Below, in pieces: positions 25,448 to 34,591 of a DNA stretch of 64,000 nt. The position numbers and the translations under genes are program-made. Every line of letters starts with the position of its first letter. Within the stretch, counting starts at the first letter, position 1. The notes under the pieces were generated by a model. It searched no databases, was not told where the DNA came from, and worked only from the letters and a program-made list of their open reading frames with translations. This stretch comes from JARIHC01 sp035692985 (lineage in GTDB: Bacteria; Patescibacteriota; Saccharimonadia; Saccharimonadales; UBA4665): NCBI GenBank assembly GCA_035692985.1, contig DASSHG010000003.1:62001-126000 (forward strand), read 5' to 3'.

Positions 25448-26092
25448 TTAGGCGCGGGCGTGCTTGCGGGTCAGGTGTAAACGGCGTTTTTTGTGTGTTT
25501 TGGGTGCCGGTTCCAGATGGCTGGTGGCTTGCTGGATGGCGCGCTCAAAAATGGCATCAATATCCGGTGACGACTGGGCCGGCACGGCCTTTGGTGTCGG
25601 TTTGGGTGGGGTGTGGCTTTGGTTGCCGGGCCGGTTGACAGTGATCGGGACTACGCGGGCGGATCCGGAGGAAGATGTCCGGTTAAAGTTGAAGTGGGTT
25701 ATTGACTTGCTTTTGCTGACGCGGACGGCGCGCTGTAACCGTCCAGCGTTAGGCGTGCCAAATGATAATTTTGGTATCACCTCGGCGGCCGGCTGCTTAG
25801 CTAAGGTACCGGTATGACTTTGGGCTTTGGTGTGGCGCTTTAGGTTTGCGGACGGTTTGCGGACGGCTTTACGCATTAAGGTGGTGGAGCGCTGGGGCGC
25901 GTGGCGATGGACCGGTTTAGCGTGCGGGCGCGTGGCGTGGTGCCGCGGAGTGGCCGGTGGTGTTTCACTGGCCTGATGATGAACTACTATCGGCCTAACG
26001 TTAATGGCGGTTGGCACGTGATCCAGCGGCGCGCCGGAATGCGCGTCGTAGCGTTTGCCGTTTATCTCGATAATATTGCTTTTTTTACTCAC
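25448..26092 (-). CDS. Basic, His/Pro-rich low-complexity protein
   Basis: 214 residues, not recognised. After a short ordered N-terminus (SNIIEINGKRYDAHSG) the chain is rich in His, Pro, Lys, Arg and Ser, with a helical stretch DIDAIFERAIQQATSHLE near 175-192 and a KKRRLHLTRKHARA end. Looks disordered and nucleic-acid- or polyanion-binding; no membrane segment. Divergent from the PEGA protein gene with a ~96-bp shared upstream region. Function unknown. Confidence 0.65.
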   Translation of the reverse strand: MSKKSNIIEINGKRYDAHSGAPLDHVPTAINVRPIVVHHQASETPPATPRHHATRPHAKPVHRHAPQRSTTLMRKAVRKPSANLKRHTKAQSHTGTLAKQPAAEVIPKLSFGTPNAGRLQRAVRVSKSKSITHFNFNRTSSSGSARVVPITVNRPGNQSHTPPKPTPKAVPAQSSPDIDAIFERAIQQATSHLEPAPKTHKKRRLHLTRKHARA

Positions 26093-26188
26093 GATTTTTT
26101 CGTCTTTTTCTATTGATGTCTTATATACATCTTAAACCCTCTTGATGAGTTTAGCAAGTACCCGCATACTAATAAGCACGCGTAATTT

Positions 26189-27682
26189 ATGGAATTTCTC
26201 GATCCTGCCAAACAAGCCAGACATCGCCTCATCTTGTGGATCGGCTATGTATTGGTCGCTGTCGGTATTGTAATCGCGGCGCTGGTCTTGCTGTACCAGG
26301 CGTATGGTTTCGGATTGGGTAAAAACGGCACGGTTATCCAGAACGGATTGGTCTTTCTGTCCAGCCAGCCGCATCCGGCCTCGATCACCCTGAACGGTAA
26401 GCCGAACAGCAATCAGACGAACGCGCGCATCGCCCTGCCCTCCGGGATTTATCGGGTGCAGCTGGCGCGCGACGGCTACCGCACTTGGCAGCGCACCATC
26501 GAAGTCGAGGGCGGCGACGTGCAGCACTTTGATTATCCCTTGCTGATACCAAAGAAGTTAGTTACCAAAAAATTGCAAACTTATTCAAGCGCGCCGGGTC
26601 TGGCCACGCAGAGTCCGGACCGGCGCTGGCTGCTGGTTGAGAAACCCGGCTCGATGACCGGTTTCAGCCTGTATGATCTGAAAAATCCCGCTAAGGCGCC
26701 GGTCGAACTTAACTTGCCGGACGGCGTGCTGGCCAAGCCGGCCACGCCTGGTGAAAATTGGCAGCTGGAAGAATGGGCCGACGATAATAAGCATGTTGTC
26801 CTGCAGCATAATTACGACGGCAAGAACGAATACATCCTGGTGGACCGGACGGATGCCGCCAAATCCCAGAATTTGAACAAGGTGCTGTCGTCAAACCCTA
26901 CCAAGCTGACGCTTCTCAATAAAAAGTACGACCAGTATTATTTATATGATTCGAAAACGGCCGTCTTACAGAAAGCTAGCTTAAGCGTGCCAACGGCGGT
27001 GACCGTGCTGGAGCATGTGCTCAATTATCAATCCTATGCCGACGACACGTTATTGTATGCCACGGACAGCGGCGCGCCGGCCGGCAAAGTGCTGGTGCGC
27101 TTGAAGATCGGCGGCCAAACCTATCCGGTCCGCACTTTCCCGGCCGGCAGCACCTATTTGCTCAATCTGACGAAATACAGCGGCACGCTCTACGTGGCGG
27201 CCGGCAGCAGCAGCTTAGACAGGGTGTACATCTACAAGGATCCGGTCGGCCAGCTTGGGAAACTTCCCAATCACGCTCTCGTGCCGGCCCAGGTACTGCA
27301 CGTTTCGCAGCCGAATTATGTCAGTTTCTCCAATAATGCCCAGTTCATCATGGCCGAGAACGGCAACCAGTTCGGCGTTTATGATATCGAGAATGAAAAG
27401 GGCTACAACTACGTCACCCCCCAACCGCTTGACTCCCCACAGCAGCACGCTACGTGGATGGACGGCAATCGTATGACCTACGTTAGTGGCGGCCAGTTGT
27501 TAATGTTTGACTACGACGGCACCAACTCCCAGCAATTGGTGCCAGCTAGCCCGGCTTATCTGCCGGTCTTCGCGCCTGATTTCAAATTCGTTTACACGCT
27601 GGCGCCAAACGCGGCCGCCGGTGCCCTGCCCGGCCAGATCAACCTCAACCAAACGTCTTTGTTAACGCCCACCGACCAATAA
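26189..27682 (+). CDS. PEGA-domain membrane protein with beta-propeller-like exterior
   Basis: 497 residues. One membrane helix at about 15-38, then a PEGA domain (about 50-110: LVFLSSQPHPASITLNGKPN, RIALPSGIYRVQLARDGYRTW), then ~380 residues of repeated beta-rich segments (PDRRWLLVEKPGS, YDQYYLYDSKTAVL, SNNAQFIMAENGNQFGVYD, PDFKFVYTLAP) resembling a WD40/TolB-like propeller. Orientation suggests an extracytoplasmic domain. PEGA domains are common in surface proteins. Its 3' end overlaps the convergent sortase gene by 38 bases. Confidence 0.8.
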   Translation: MEFLDPAKQARHRLILWIGYVLVAVGIVIAALVLLYQAYGFGLGKNGTVIQNGLVFLSSQPHPASITLNGKPNSNQTNARIALPSGIYRVQLARDGYRTWQRTIEVEGGDVQHFDYPLLIPKKLVTKKLQTYSSAPGLATQSPDRRWLLVEKPGSMTGFSLYDLKNPAKAPVELNLPDGVLAKPATPGENWQLEEWADDNKHVVLQHNYDGKNEYILVDRTDAAKSQNLNKVLSSNPTKLTLLNKKYDQYYLYDSKTAVLQKASLSVPTAVTVLEHVLNYQSYADDTLLYATDSGAPAGKVLVRLKIGGQTYPVRTFPAGSTYLLNLTKYSGTLYVAAGSSSLDRVYIYKDPVGQLGKLPNHALVPAQVLHVSQPNYVSFSNNAQFIMAENGNQFGVYDIENEKGYNYVTPQPLDSPQQHATWMDGNRMTYVSGGQLLMFDYDGTNSQQLVPASPAYLPVFAPDFKFVYTLAPNAAAGALPGQINLNQTSLLTPTDQ

Positions 27683-28955
27683 CAAGTAGCGCAGCAATAA
27701 CTACTCCGGCCACGATAAGTTTACCGATGGCGGTGCGCATAAAACGTGTCAACAATGTAGGTCCGTTGCCGGGCAGATTAGTGCTGGTAGCCGTGCCCGC
27801 GCTGTTGGTGCTTGCTTGGCTGTTGGCTGACGGATCGGGGCTGATCTGCTGGCCGACCACTATTAGGCGGTGCAAGCTAGTGCCGGGCGGATCGCAGGTA
27901 ATCAGCGTCGCCGTAGCCGTTTGGCCTGGGACTGGCCCCAGGACGCCGACATCGCTGGGATCGACAATCGTCCGGCTAATCACTTTATAGGCGTACACTT
28001 TGCCGTTGTAGGTCAGGTAAAAAGTGTCGCCATTTTGGAGAGTGTGGAGCAGCACGAAAGCGAACTTATACTTGCCTTTATTGAAAATATTATTGCTGCT
28101 GTGGCCAAAGTAAGCGGCGTTGCCATTCTGGCCGGGCACGGCAGTGGTCGGATAATGTACCACGCCGTCCTGCAGGGCGTCTTCGATAGTGCTTTCGTTA
28201 ATAGATGTCTGGGAGTAATCCACCGGAATCTGGACGTTGATTTTAGGGATTATTACCTCCGGCGCGGCGGTCGGGCTGACGTCGTTGCTGACGATTAGCG
28301 GCGTGGCGGCCTCGGTCCGGCTGGGTTGGATAAACGGCGCGATCACCACCTCGTTAAAGAAACCGAACAGGAAAATAATCACCACGATGGCGCCAATTCC
28401 CAGTCCGAATAAAAGCGATTGCAGATGGTGCTTGGCCTGCAGCTGACCGCCGGCGCTGACTTTGTCGCGGATGGCCGCCTGCACTTCGGTAGTGCTGCGG
28501 GCATCGCGCAATTTCTGGCGCGGTTGGCGCGGCTTGCTGGCCCGCTCTGGCCGGGCGGCTTTGTGCTTGTGTTCGGCTAAAGCTTGGGCATCGGCCTGGC
28601 CGGCCGCGGCGCCTGTTTGCCCAGTCAGCAGGGGCTGGCTCTCGTAGAATTCATGCCAGACCTGTTGTTTTTCATCTTCCGGCAAGCCAAGGTAGTAATT
28701 GTGCCAGTCAGTCTGGATGGTCGCCAGGTCTTTGCCGGATTCGCTCAAGGCCTGCATGAACTGCTGGTGCTTGCTCGGCCGCTTGGTCCGTCCGGCTTCG
28801 GTTAGTTCTTGCTTGGCATCCGGCTCCTGGCCATACACCCGCGCCACTTTCTGGCGCATCATGTCAACGGCGTTTTGGGCGTTGGCGGCGTCAATCAGGT
28901 CGGACGGCGGCCGCGGCTTGTCATCATCGGTTGGGAAAAGTGGATTCGTAGCCAT
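27645..28955 (-). CDS. Sortase, class E-like
   Basis: Transpeptidase that attaches LPXTG-type proteins to the cell surface. 436 residues from the ATG at 28955. A long polar cytoplasmic N-terminal region (about 1-165), a membrane helix near 180-205, and the sortase domain with the His in AAYFGHSSN near 285, the Cys in ATLITCDPPG near 360, and the Arg in SLHRLIVVG near 370. A second hydrophobic segment forms the C-terminus (about 410-432). TLITCDPPG resembles class E enzymes. A likely substrate with LPNTG is encoded at 51716-52675. Confidence 0.92.
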   Translation of the reverse strand: MATNPLFPTDDDKPRPPSDLIDAANAQNAVDMMRQKVARVYGQEPDAKQELTEAGRTKRPSKHQQFMQALSESGKDLATIQTDWHNYYLGLPEDEKQQVWHEFYESQPLLTGQTGAAAGQADAQALAEHKHKAARPERASKPRQPRQKLRDARSTTEVQAAIRDKVSAGGQLQAKHHLQSLLFGLGIGAIVVIIFLFGFFNEVVIAPFIQPSRTEAATPLIVSNDVSPTAAPEVIIPKINVQIPVDYSQTSINESTIEDALQDGVVHYPTTAVPGQNGNAAYFGHSSNNIFNKGKYKFAFVLLHTLQNGDTFYLTYNGKVYAYKVISRTIVDPSDVGVLGPVPGQTATATLITCDPPGTSLHRLIVVGQQISPDPSANSQASTNSAGTATSTNLPGNGPTLLTRFMRTAIGKLIVAGVVIAALLVIGRWALTKTFG

Positions 28956-29029
28956 AACAATATACTGAGCCCTGGCTGGCTCCATGCAGTTAATTATAGT
29001 ACAATTACCCCTTAGTATCACGCTTATTC

Positions 29030-29114
29030 GGGCGAGTGGCGGAACTGGTATACGCGCACGACTCAAAATCGTGTTCCTAACGGATTGAGGGTTCGATTCC
29101 CTCCTCGCCCACCA
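29030..29114 (+). tRNA. tRNA-Leu (CAA)
   Basis: 85 nt with encoded CCA. Acceptor GGGCGAG/CTCGCCC; anticodon stem CACGA/TCGTG with loop CTCAAAA (anticodon CAA); long variable arm; T loop TTCGATT. The stop codon of the next, convergent gene begins at the very next base. Confidence 0.95.
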
Positions 29115-29903
29115 CTATGCTGGTTTATTAATTCTGCTCGTAGTTATAGCCTCGAACGGCTTGCCAGGATTCTGAAGCCACCAGACGCTGGCTGCGGCCG
29201 CGCCTGAGACCAGGCTGGACGGTTTAATTTTAATGGTGCTCACCTGCTCGTTTACGGCCACGATCGTGTTATCAGAATGTTCAATAATGACAGAGGCTCT
29301 GAACTGACTCGTAAAATTGTGCAAGTTATCTATCAGTCTTAGCAGATCCATGCCGGAGATGAAAGCTTGCGGCCAGCGGGCTTTTTTGGCGAGCTTTTGC
29401 AGTTGTGCGAAATCCGTGACCAGTAATGTGTCCGGCCGCTTGAGGATTGACTCAGCAACAGAGATAAAATAATCGATCGCATCGCCTACCAATACCAATC
29501 GGCCGGTATAATCCTGAGCAAATTTTTCGAGCAGGATGGCGGTCTCGCTGTTATGCCCGAAGTCGCCGGCCAACATCACCGCGTCGGCCCATTTAGCGAT
29601 ATCTAGTAATTCGTCCAGGGCCTGCCGCGAAAAACTTCCACTGGGGGTGCTGGGCGCGTACTCGCCATCTGGAAAACTTTGGCCGACCGTCTTTTGCAGG
29701 CTGTCCGGCAGTACCACGCGCACCGTGCCGGCCCCTGCTTTTCCGGCCGCCGCGAACGCTTCAGCCGGTGCCGCGAAACCGTGCGCGTTGCCGCCGATTA
29801 TCAGCAGCTTGCCGGCCTGGCGCTTGTTCTCCGGCCGACTCCACAGGAGGTCCGGAAACAGCGGCTGATCAGGCGTTTGTTTGTGCCACCACGTACGATC
29901 CAT
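29115..29903 (-). CDS. NAD(P)H-hydrate dehydratase-like (YjeF C-terminal/ribokinase-like) protein
   Basis: 262 residues. KLLIIGGNAHGFAAPAEAFAAAGKAGAGTVRVVLP near 32-66 resembles the N-terminal part of ADP/ATP-dependent NAD(P)HX dehydratases; AVMLAGDFGHNSET near 110 fits the substrate region. The usual C-terminal NGTGD and GSGD-type motifs are not recognisable, so catalytic activity is doubtful. It may be a diverged or repurposed member. It overlaps the HAD phosphatase gene by 35 bases. Confidence 0.6.
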   Translation of the reverse strand: MDRTWWHKQTPDQPLFPDLLWSRPENKRQAGKLLIIGGNAHGFAAPAEAFAAAGKAGAGTVRVVLPDSLQKTVGQSFPDGEYAPSTPSGSFSRQALDELLDIAKWADAVMLAGDFGHNSETAILLEKFAQDYTGRLVLVGDAIDYFISVAESILKRPDTLLVTDFAQLQKLAKKARWPQAFISGMDLLRLIDNLHNFTSQFRASVIIEHSDNTIVAVNEQVSTIKIKPSSLVSGAAAASVWWLQNPGKPFEAITTSRINKPA

Positions 29904-30603
29904 TTTTGGGCTCCAATTCGTAGACCATATTTTTGCGCTCCAGAACGATTTTCCACCCCCGTTCCTGGGCGTGATGGAATAATTTTTTATCCGGGTTGAA
30001 GGCGATCGGCTGATCCACTGTATCTAGCATCGGGATATCACTGTCGCTGTCGCCAACGGCAATACTGCCGATGCTAGCGGCACCAAACTTCTTAACGAAT
30101 TCCTGCAGCGTCTTAACTTTCAGGTCGCGCTTGAGTGGCACCTTTTCTCCGGTAAAATAATTGCCGCGGCGGGGATACTCCGAACCGGCCCAGGCGTCAA
30201 AGCCGTAATAATCGGCCAGCATCTCTACCACCTCTTCCTGTGAAGCGGAAATGGCAAATAACAGGTAGTTCTTGGACTTTAGCTCTTGGATCAGGTCGCG
30301 GGTGTAGGTGTAGGTCTGCTCCTTGTATTCGTCGAACACGTGGCGCACGGCAGCCATGAAATCGTCGGCCGTCAGCGTGACCAGCGCCTTGTCGTAGATG
30401 TCGACCAAGATGTGCTCATAGTCTTTGAAAGCATCATCGCCGACCCGCTTCTTCCACTCCATACGGGCGGCGCGGGCCTGCTCAAACAGATTGGCGTCTA
30501 TATGACCGGTCTTGGCCAGCTCATCGGCGATGGCGTGGTATAGCTGCCACCGAATAATCGTGCCATCTATGTCGAAGACAGCGAACGGGCGGCGCTTACT
30601 CAT
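29869..30603 (-). CDS. HAD-superfamily phosphatase, SerB-like (HAD-IB)
   Basis: 244 residues from the ATG at 30603. Motif I FDIDGTIIRWQ near 8-18 with the nucleophile Asp; motif II Ser in FAISASQEEVVEML near 122; motif IV GDSDSDIPMLD near 190. The helical cap between motifs I and II (about 20-105) matches the IB type, whose members dephosphorylate phosphoserine and other small phosphate esters. Substrate unknown. First codons overlap the alpha/beta hydrolase stop by eight bases. Confidence 0.85.
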   Translation of the reverse strand: MSKRRPFAVFDIDGTIIRWQLYHAIADELAKTGHIDANLFEQARAARMEWKKRVGDDAFKDYEHILVDIYDKALVTLTADDFMAAVRHVFDEYKEQTYTYTRDLIQELKSKNYLLFAISASQEEVVEMLADYYGFDAWAGSEYPRRGNYFTGEKVPLKRDLKVKTLQEFVKKFGAASIGSIAVGDSDSDIPMLDTVDQPIAFNPDKKLFHHAQERGWKIVLERKNMVYELEPKNGSYVVAQTNA

Positions 30604-31561
30604 AGGCCAGCCAGTCGCGGACTTTTTCAGCAAATTCTTGTTCGTGGTCGTGAAAGCCGTGGTCGGCACCGGCTACGGTCATGAAATCGGCCTGTTTTAG
30701 CTGGGCGTTGGAGGTATGTTTCATGAGCAGCTTGAGGGCTCCCTCAGCGCCAAGTTCGCCCATAAATTCATCGTCTTGGCCAAAGATTACGAGAGTCGGC
30801 TTATCTATTTTGCGATATTCGTCAAAAAGTGGCTTCTTACCTAGGCGCTCACGCGAAGCCTCGTAATATGGGCAGGTATTGTAGGCGCCGTCGGGATCCA
30901 AAATGTCATGTGCCGATTGGGCGCTGAACGGATACATACCGGTGTATTTTGGCATGGTGTGTAGAGGGTCGCCTTGATCGGTCTTGGCGGCGGCGTACTT
31001 GAGAGCCTGCCAATAACGCTTTTCGCCAAGGTCTGTGAAGAATAGGCCGACATCATCCCCCGGGCCGGCCAGTACATACTTTTTAAATGGATTCTTCTTG
31101 GCCCGTACGTGATAAGCGCAGATCTTGTTGGCGCCGGTACTGTGCCCCATCAGATACAGTTCAGAAAATCCCTGATCTTTCAAAAACTCCGCTGCGCCGT
31201 CGATGTCTTTGACGCAATCGGCTATCAGTTCATAGTGCGTACCGCCCAAGAAATGCTGGTCTTCTTCTGGCAATGTTTCGTCGGCAATGTGCAAGCCTTT
31301 GCGGTTGTGCGCGCCACGGTTGTTAAAGGCTAGCAGCGCGACGTCGTTTTTGGCCAGCGCCTCACCCAGGGTATTGATTCGCTCTGGGTTATAAAAAGCC
31401 CCGTTGTCGCCCATGCCGTGCAGCCAGACAGCAGCTTTGCGGGTTTTGGAATCCGGTTGGTAAAGCAGGCCTGGTAACTTGATTTTGTCCGTCGCCAGTA
31501 GCGACACAAAGCTGAGGCTCAAGGTTTCTCTTTCTGCCAAATGGTTTCCCATTGAGCCCAA
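30596..31561 (-). CDS. Alpha/beta hydrolase
   Basis: 321 residues (start at 31561 or 31552). Canonical fold motifs: oxyanion stretch WLHGMGDNGAFY near 46-57, nucleophile elbow MGHSTGAN near 138, Asp in FGQDDEFMG near 263, and His in GADHGFHDHE near 302. No signal peptide. An esterase or lipase-like enzyme; the substrate cannot be inferred. It sits in a tightly packed operon with the HAD phosphatase downstream and the methyltransferase upstream, overlapping both. Confidence 0.85.
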   Translation of the reverse strand: MGSMGNHLAERETLSLSFVSLLATDKIKLPGLLYQPDSKTRKAAVWLHGMGDNGAFYNPERINTLGEALAKNDVALLAFNNRGAHNRKGLHIADETLPEEDQHFLGGTHYELIADCVKDIDGAAEFLKDQGFSELYLMGHSTGANKICAYHVRAKKNPFKKYVLAGPGDDVGLFFTDLGEKRYWQALKYAAAKTDQGDPLHTMPKYTGMYPFSAQSAHDILDPDGAYNTCPYYEASRERLGKKPLFDEYRKIDKPTLVIFGQDDEFMGELGAEGALKLLMKHTSNAQLKQADFMTVAGADHGFHDHEQEFAEKVRDWLAYE

Positions 31562-32217
31562 TGACCCTTTAGGGGTGGTTGTCTCTGCTCGATAACCTCT
31601 GCCATCGGTTGTATGATTGAGAAACCGTGCTTACCTGCCAGGTTCGCGAGTTCTGGCTGAGCATAATAATGAACTTGCTGGCCCGCTTTGGGCCCTTCTT
31701 TGTAAAGCACTGTCTTGCCCGTCCGCTTGTTGCCCTCTACGACGCGATGTTTATGTATCAGGTTTGGCGAAGACGAGTTTACCCTTAAGAACAACTTACC
31801 GCCTGGCTGTAAGGCTTCGGCACTGCGCTCGAATAAATTATCAGTCGTGGATCGGTCGCCATGCTGGAACACCTGAATAGCAACAATATAACGAAATACG
31901 TTAGCGCCCTGGTAGTTCCCGAAATCTCCGACGAACGTGCTGTTTTCCGTATCGGGTATCATGGTACGTATCTGTCTAATCCCTTCCCTGGATACATCTA
32001 TGCCGTGCAGTTTGAGGCCCGCGGCTACGAGCGGCAAATAGTTTCTGCCATTGCCGCATCCCACGTAAAGTCCGTAACCTTTCCTATCTACGTCATTCAG
32101 ACTATCTAAAATCGTACCCACGAACGGAACCGGTGGCTCGTCACGATAACGGCCGTTGCGATAAAGGTCATCCCATTGTTCGGCCGCATAGCTAGTGGCC
32201 GTAGCAGTTTCGGTCAT
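31519..32217 (-). CDS. SAM-dependent methyltransferase
   Basis: 232 residues from the ATG at 32217, which overlaps the xth stop by four bases (ATGA). Motif I GLYVGCGNGRNYLPL near 49-63, motif II LHGIDVSREGI near 70, and FGNYQGANVFRYIVAIQVFQH near 97-118 give a class I Rossmann methyltransferase. Small-molecule type (UbiE/TehB-like); substrate unknown. An alternative long upstream extension in the same frame is inside xth and is rejected. Confidence 0.85.
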   Translation of the reverse strand: MTETATATSYAAEQWDDLYRNGRYRDEPPVPFVGTILDSLNDVDRKGYGLYVGCGNGRNYLPLVAAGLKLHGIDVSREGIRQIRTMIPDTENSTFVGDFGNYQGANVFRYIVAIQVFQHGDRSTTDNLFERSAEALQPGGKLFLRVNSSSPNLIHKHRVVEGNKRTGKTVLYKEGPKAGQQVHYYAQPELANLAGKHGFSIIQPMAEVIEQRQPPLKGHWAQWETIWQKEKP

Positions 32218-33020
32218 ACATCCAGTGTAACAGATACCGGGCAGTGGTCGGAGCCCATAACTTTGGGATGGATGGCGGCCGCTTTGACTTTGCCGCGCAG
32301 GCTGGCCGAGACCAGCACATAATCGATGCGCCAGCCGACGTTGCGTTCGCGCGCCTTGGCGAAATGCGACCACCAGGTGTAATATCCCTTGCCCTGTTTG
32401 AACATCCTGAGGGTGTCTACGAAACCGGCGTCGATAAAGGCCTGGAAGCCGCCGCGCTCCTCGTAGGTGAAACCTTTTTTGCCGATATTGGCTTTGTCGT
32501 TGGCCAGGTCATCCGACGTGTGGGCCACATTCAGATCGCCGCAGAAGATGACAGGTTTATCGCGCTCTAATTGCTGGCAATATGCTAAAAATGCCGGATC
32601 CCAATGTTTGTGGCGCAGCGGGATACGACTCAGGTCATCTTTGGCGTTCGGCGTGTAAACTGTGACCACCCAGAATTTATCGAACTCGGCGGCGATTACC
32701 CGCCCTTCGGCATTGGGGTCGCCGTAGGTGTCGCCGGTCACCTTAAACTTTTTAATGATGTCCTGCGGAAAGCCGTTCACTACTTGCAGCGGCTTGGGTT
32801 TGGTCAGCAGACCGGTACCGCTGTAGCCGGGTTTTTCAGCGGAGTACCAAAAGGCGTCGTAGCCGTCCAGATCCAGACTGATCTGCTCCGGTTTGGCCTT
32901 GGTCTCTTGCAGGCATAAAATATCCGGTTTTTCAGCGTCCAGGAACGGTCGGAATAATTCTTTTCGGGTGACAGCACGGATGCCGTTGACGTTCCAGGAG
33001 TAGAGTTTGATACGGGCCAT
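32214..33020 (-). CDS. xth: Exodeoxyribonuclease III (AP endonuclease)
   Basis: Cleaves DNA 5' to abasic sites in base-excision repair. 268 residues: Asn in YSWNVNGIRA near 9, catalytic Glu in CLQETKAKPE near 37, Tyr in VVTVYTPNA near 108, CGDLNVAHTSDDL near 150, and the terminal GSDHCPVSV with Asp/His near 257. Full-length ExoA type. The upstream coiled-coil gene ends 17 bases before the start. Confidence 0.96.
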   Translation of the reverse strand: MARIKLYSWNVNGIRAVTRKELFRPFLDAEKPDILCLQETKAKPEQISLDLDGYDAFWYSAEKPGYSGTGLLTKPKPLQVVNGFPQDIIKKFKVTGDTYGDPNAEGRVIAAEFDKFWVVTVYTPNAKDDLSRIPLRHKHWDPAFLAYCQQLERDKPVIFCGDLNVAHTSDDLANDKANIGKKGFTYEERGGFQAFIDAGFVDTLRMFKQGKGYYTWWSHFAKARERNVGWRIDYVLVSASLRGKVKAAAIHPKVMGSDHCPVSVTLDV

Positions 33021-33037
33021 GGCGGGCCTCCTAAGCT

Positions 33038-33301
33038 TTAAGCGGAGTAAGCGGCCTCTAGCCGGTCTACCCGGTGTTCAAGCTCGCGCAGATCCTGATT
33101 AGTCTCTTTGATAGCGTGTTTAACGGCTTTCATATCGTTTTTGAGCTCGGTGACATCGTCGTGAATGGCCGGTATTTTGGAAACCTGCAGTTTGATTTCG
33201 TCAATTGACTCCAGAGCCGTCTTAAATTGGCTGACTATCTGTTCTGCCACCAGATCGGCTACGTGCTGCAAAGCCTCGTCGTCGTACTTTTTGTCTCCCA
33301 T
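33038..33301 (-). CDS. Small coiled-coil protein, 87 residues
   Basis: Not assigned to a family. Almost entirely heptad-like helix (about 20-85) with KNDMKAVKHAIKETNQDLRELEHRVDRLE; no cysteines or membrane segment. The segment K-D-x-K-x-x-K-x-A-x-K-E-T-N-x-D-L is shared with the next protein upstream (33366-33779), so the two are paralogues or partners. Might oligomerise or act as an adaptor. Confidence 0.65.
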   Translation of the reverse strand: MGDKKYDDEALQHVADLVAEQIVSQFKTALESIDEIKLQVSKIPAIHDDVTELKNDMKAVKHAIKETNQDLRELEHRVDRLEAAYSA

Positions 33302-33365
33302 AGGCTACTTAGTATAGACCGCTCCGTCCGGCAATAAAATAGTAATAACTACGACAGCCTGTGGG

Positions 33366-33779
33366 TTACTTCATTAAATCTTTATTGGTCTCTTTGACGG
33401 CGAACTTGATGGTTTTGATATCTTGCTTGATTTCTTCCAGGTCAGTCTTGTCCGCTTTTTTGTTTATGTTGTCGTTCATGAGGCTGACGGCTTCGGCCAA
33501 GCCGTCGAACTTGTCGTCGATGTGCTCGATGAAAAAGCCCATTTTGCGGTCTATCTTGTCTTCAGATGCCGCAAAGCGGGCGCCGAGTTTGTCGTCTAGT
33601 GTCTCGCCGGGTTTTAGCCCAAGCTTATCGTCCAGGGTCTCGCCGGGTTTTAGACCCAGTTTTTCGTCAAACTTCTCATCAAGCTTCTGATCGAGTTTCT
33701 CATCAAGCTTGCGATCAAGGACGCGGTCAACGACCTCCTCGACGACTTCAGCGACATCTTGTCGGGTTAATTGAGCCAT
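33366..33779 (-). CDS. Coiled-coil protein with tandem GLKPGETLDDKL repeats, 137 residues
   Basis: Starts MAQLTRQDVAEVVEEVVDRV. Residues about 20-40 are a lysine/aspartate heptad run (KLDEKLDQKLDEKFDEKL), followed by two copies of a 12-residue unit GLKPGETLDDKL and a C-terminal coiled coil ending in KTIKFAVKETNKDLMK, shared with the 87-residue neighbour. The ATG at 33779 is chosen because upstream codons look non-coding. Function unknown. Confidence 0.65.
   Translation of the reverse strand: MAQLTRQDVAEVVEEVVDRVLDRKLDEKLDQKLDEKFDEKLGLKPGETLDDKLGLKPGETLDDKLGARFAASEDKIDRKMGFFIEHIDDKFDGLAEAVSLMNDNINKKADKTDLEEIKQDIKTIKFAVKETNKDLMK
33592..33663 (-). repeat. Two tandem 36-bp units inside the coiled-coil gene
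   Basis: 33592-33627 and 33628-33663 are diverged copies, each with GTCTCGCCGGGTTTTAG at its centre. They encode the duplicated GLKPGETLDDKL segment in frame, so copy-number change would keep the frame. Confidence 0.7.
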
Positions 33780-33874
33780 GTGTCCAGTATAAGCAGGCGT
33801 CCGCAATGCCGCCAAAAAGTTTAAGATTAATTTAATCGTATTATCCACTGCTTATCTGCTACACTGGGGATAAG

Positions 33875-34591
33875 ATGGGAGCGACACCTTACAAACGCAT
33901 ATTATTGAAGCTGTCCGGTGAACAGTTGGCCGGCAAATATGACTTTGGCGTAGACCCGGAAATCGCTTCGTTCTTGGCCGCCGAGATTAAAAAAGTTATA
34001 AATGCCGGCTGTCAAATAGTGCTGATTGTTGGCGGCGGCAACATGGTTCGCGGCGCCGAGATCGCCGGGCACGGTATCAGACGCGTCACCGGCGACCAGA
34101 TGGGCATGCTGAGCGGCCTAATCAACTCCATGGCGCTAACCGATATTTTTGAAGCGCACGATATCGCCACCCGATGTACCAGCAATATCTATGCCACGCA
34201 GATAGCCGAGTCGTATTCTTATCGCCTAGCCGAAAAGCATCTGCAGAAAGGCCGCGTGCTTATCATCGCTGGCGGCACCGCCCGCCCCTACGTCACCCAC
34301 GACACGGCGGCCGTCAGTTTCGCGCTGGAGCTGGATTGCCAGCCGGTGCTCAAAGCCACCAAGTTTGAAGGCGTCTACGACAAAGACCCCGCCAAATTCA
34401 AAGATGCCGTCAAGCTGGACAAAGTGTCATTCCAAGACGCCGTAGAGAATAACTCGATCAAGGTTATGGACAAGGCTGCCATCGGCCTGGCCATGGAGCA
34501 CGATAAACCGATTATAGTTTTTGATGCCTTTAAGCCTGATAATTTAGTAAGAGCCGCCCGCGGCGAATCTGTCGGCACGTTGATTAGCTAA
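33875..34591 (+). CDS. pyrH: UMP kinase
   Basis: Phosphorylates UMP to UDP in pyrimidine nucleotide synthesis. 238 residues of the amino-acid-kinase fold: ILLKLSGEQLAG near 8-19, VGGGNMVRGAE near 49-59, GDQMGMLSGLINSMAL near 72-87, GGTARPYVTHDTAAV near 132-146, ATKFEGVYDKDPAKF near 165-180. The bacterial hexameric type. Its last four bases overlap the convergent Nudix gene. Confidence 0.96.
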   Translation: MGATPYKRILLKLSGEQLAGKYDFGVDPEIASFLAAEIKKVINAGCQIVLIVGGGNMVRGAEIAGHGIRRVTGDQMGMLSGLINSMALTDIFEAHDIATRCTSNIYATQIAESYSYRLAEKHLQKGRVLIIAGGTARPYVTHDTAAVSFALELDCQPVLKATKFEGVYDKDPAKFKDAVKLDKVSFQDAVENNSIKVMDKAAIGLAMEHDKPIIVFDAFKPDNLVRAARGESVGTLIS

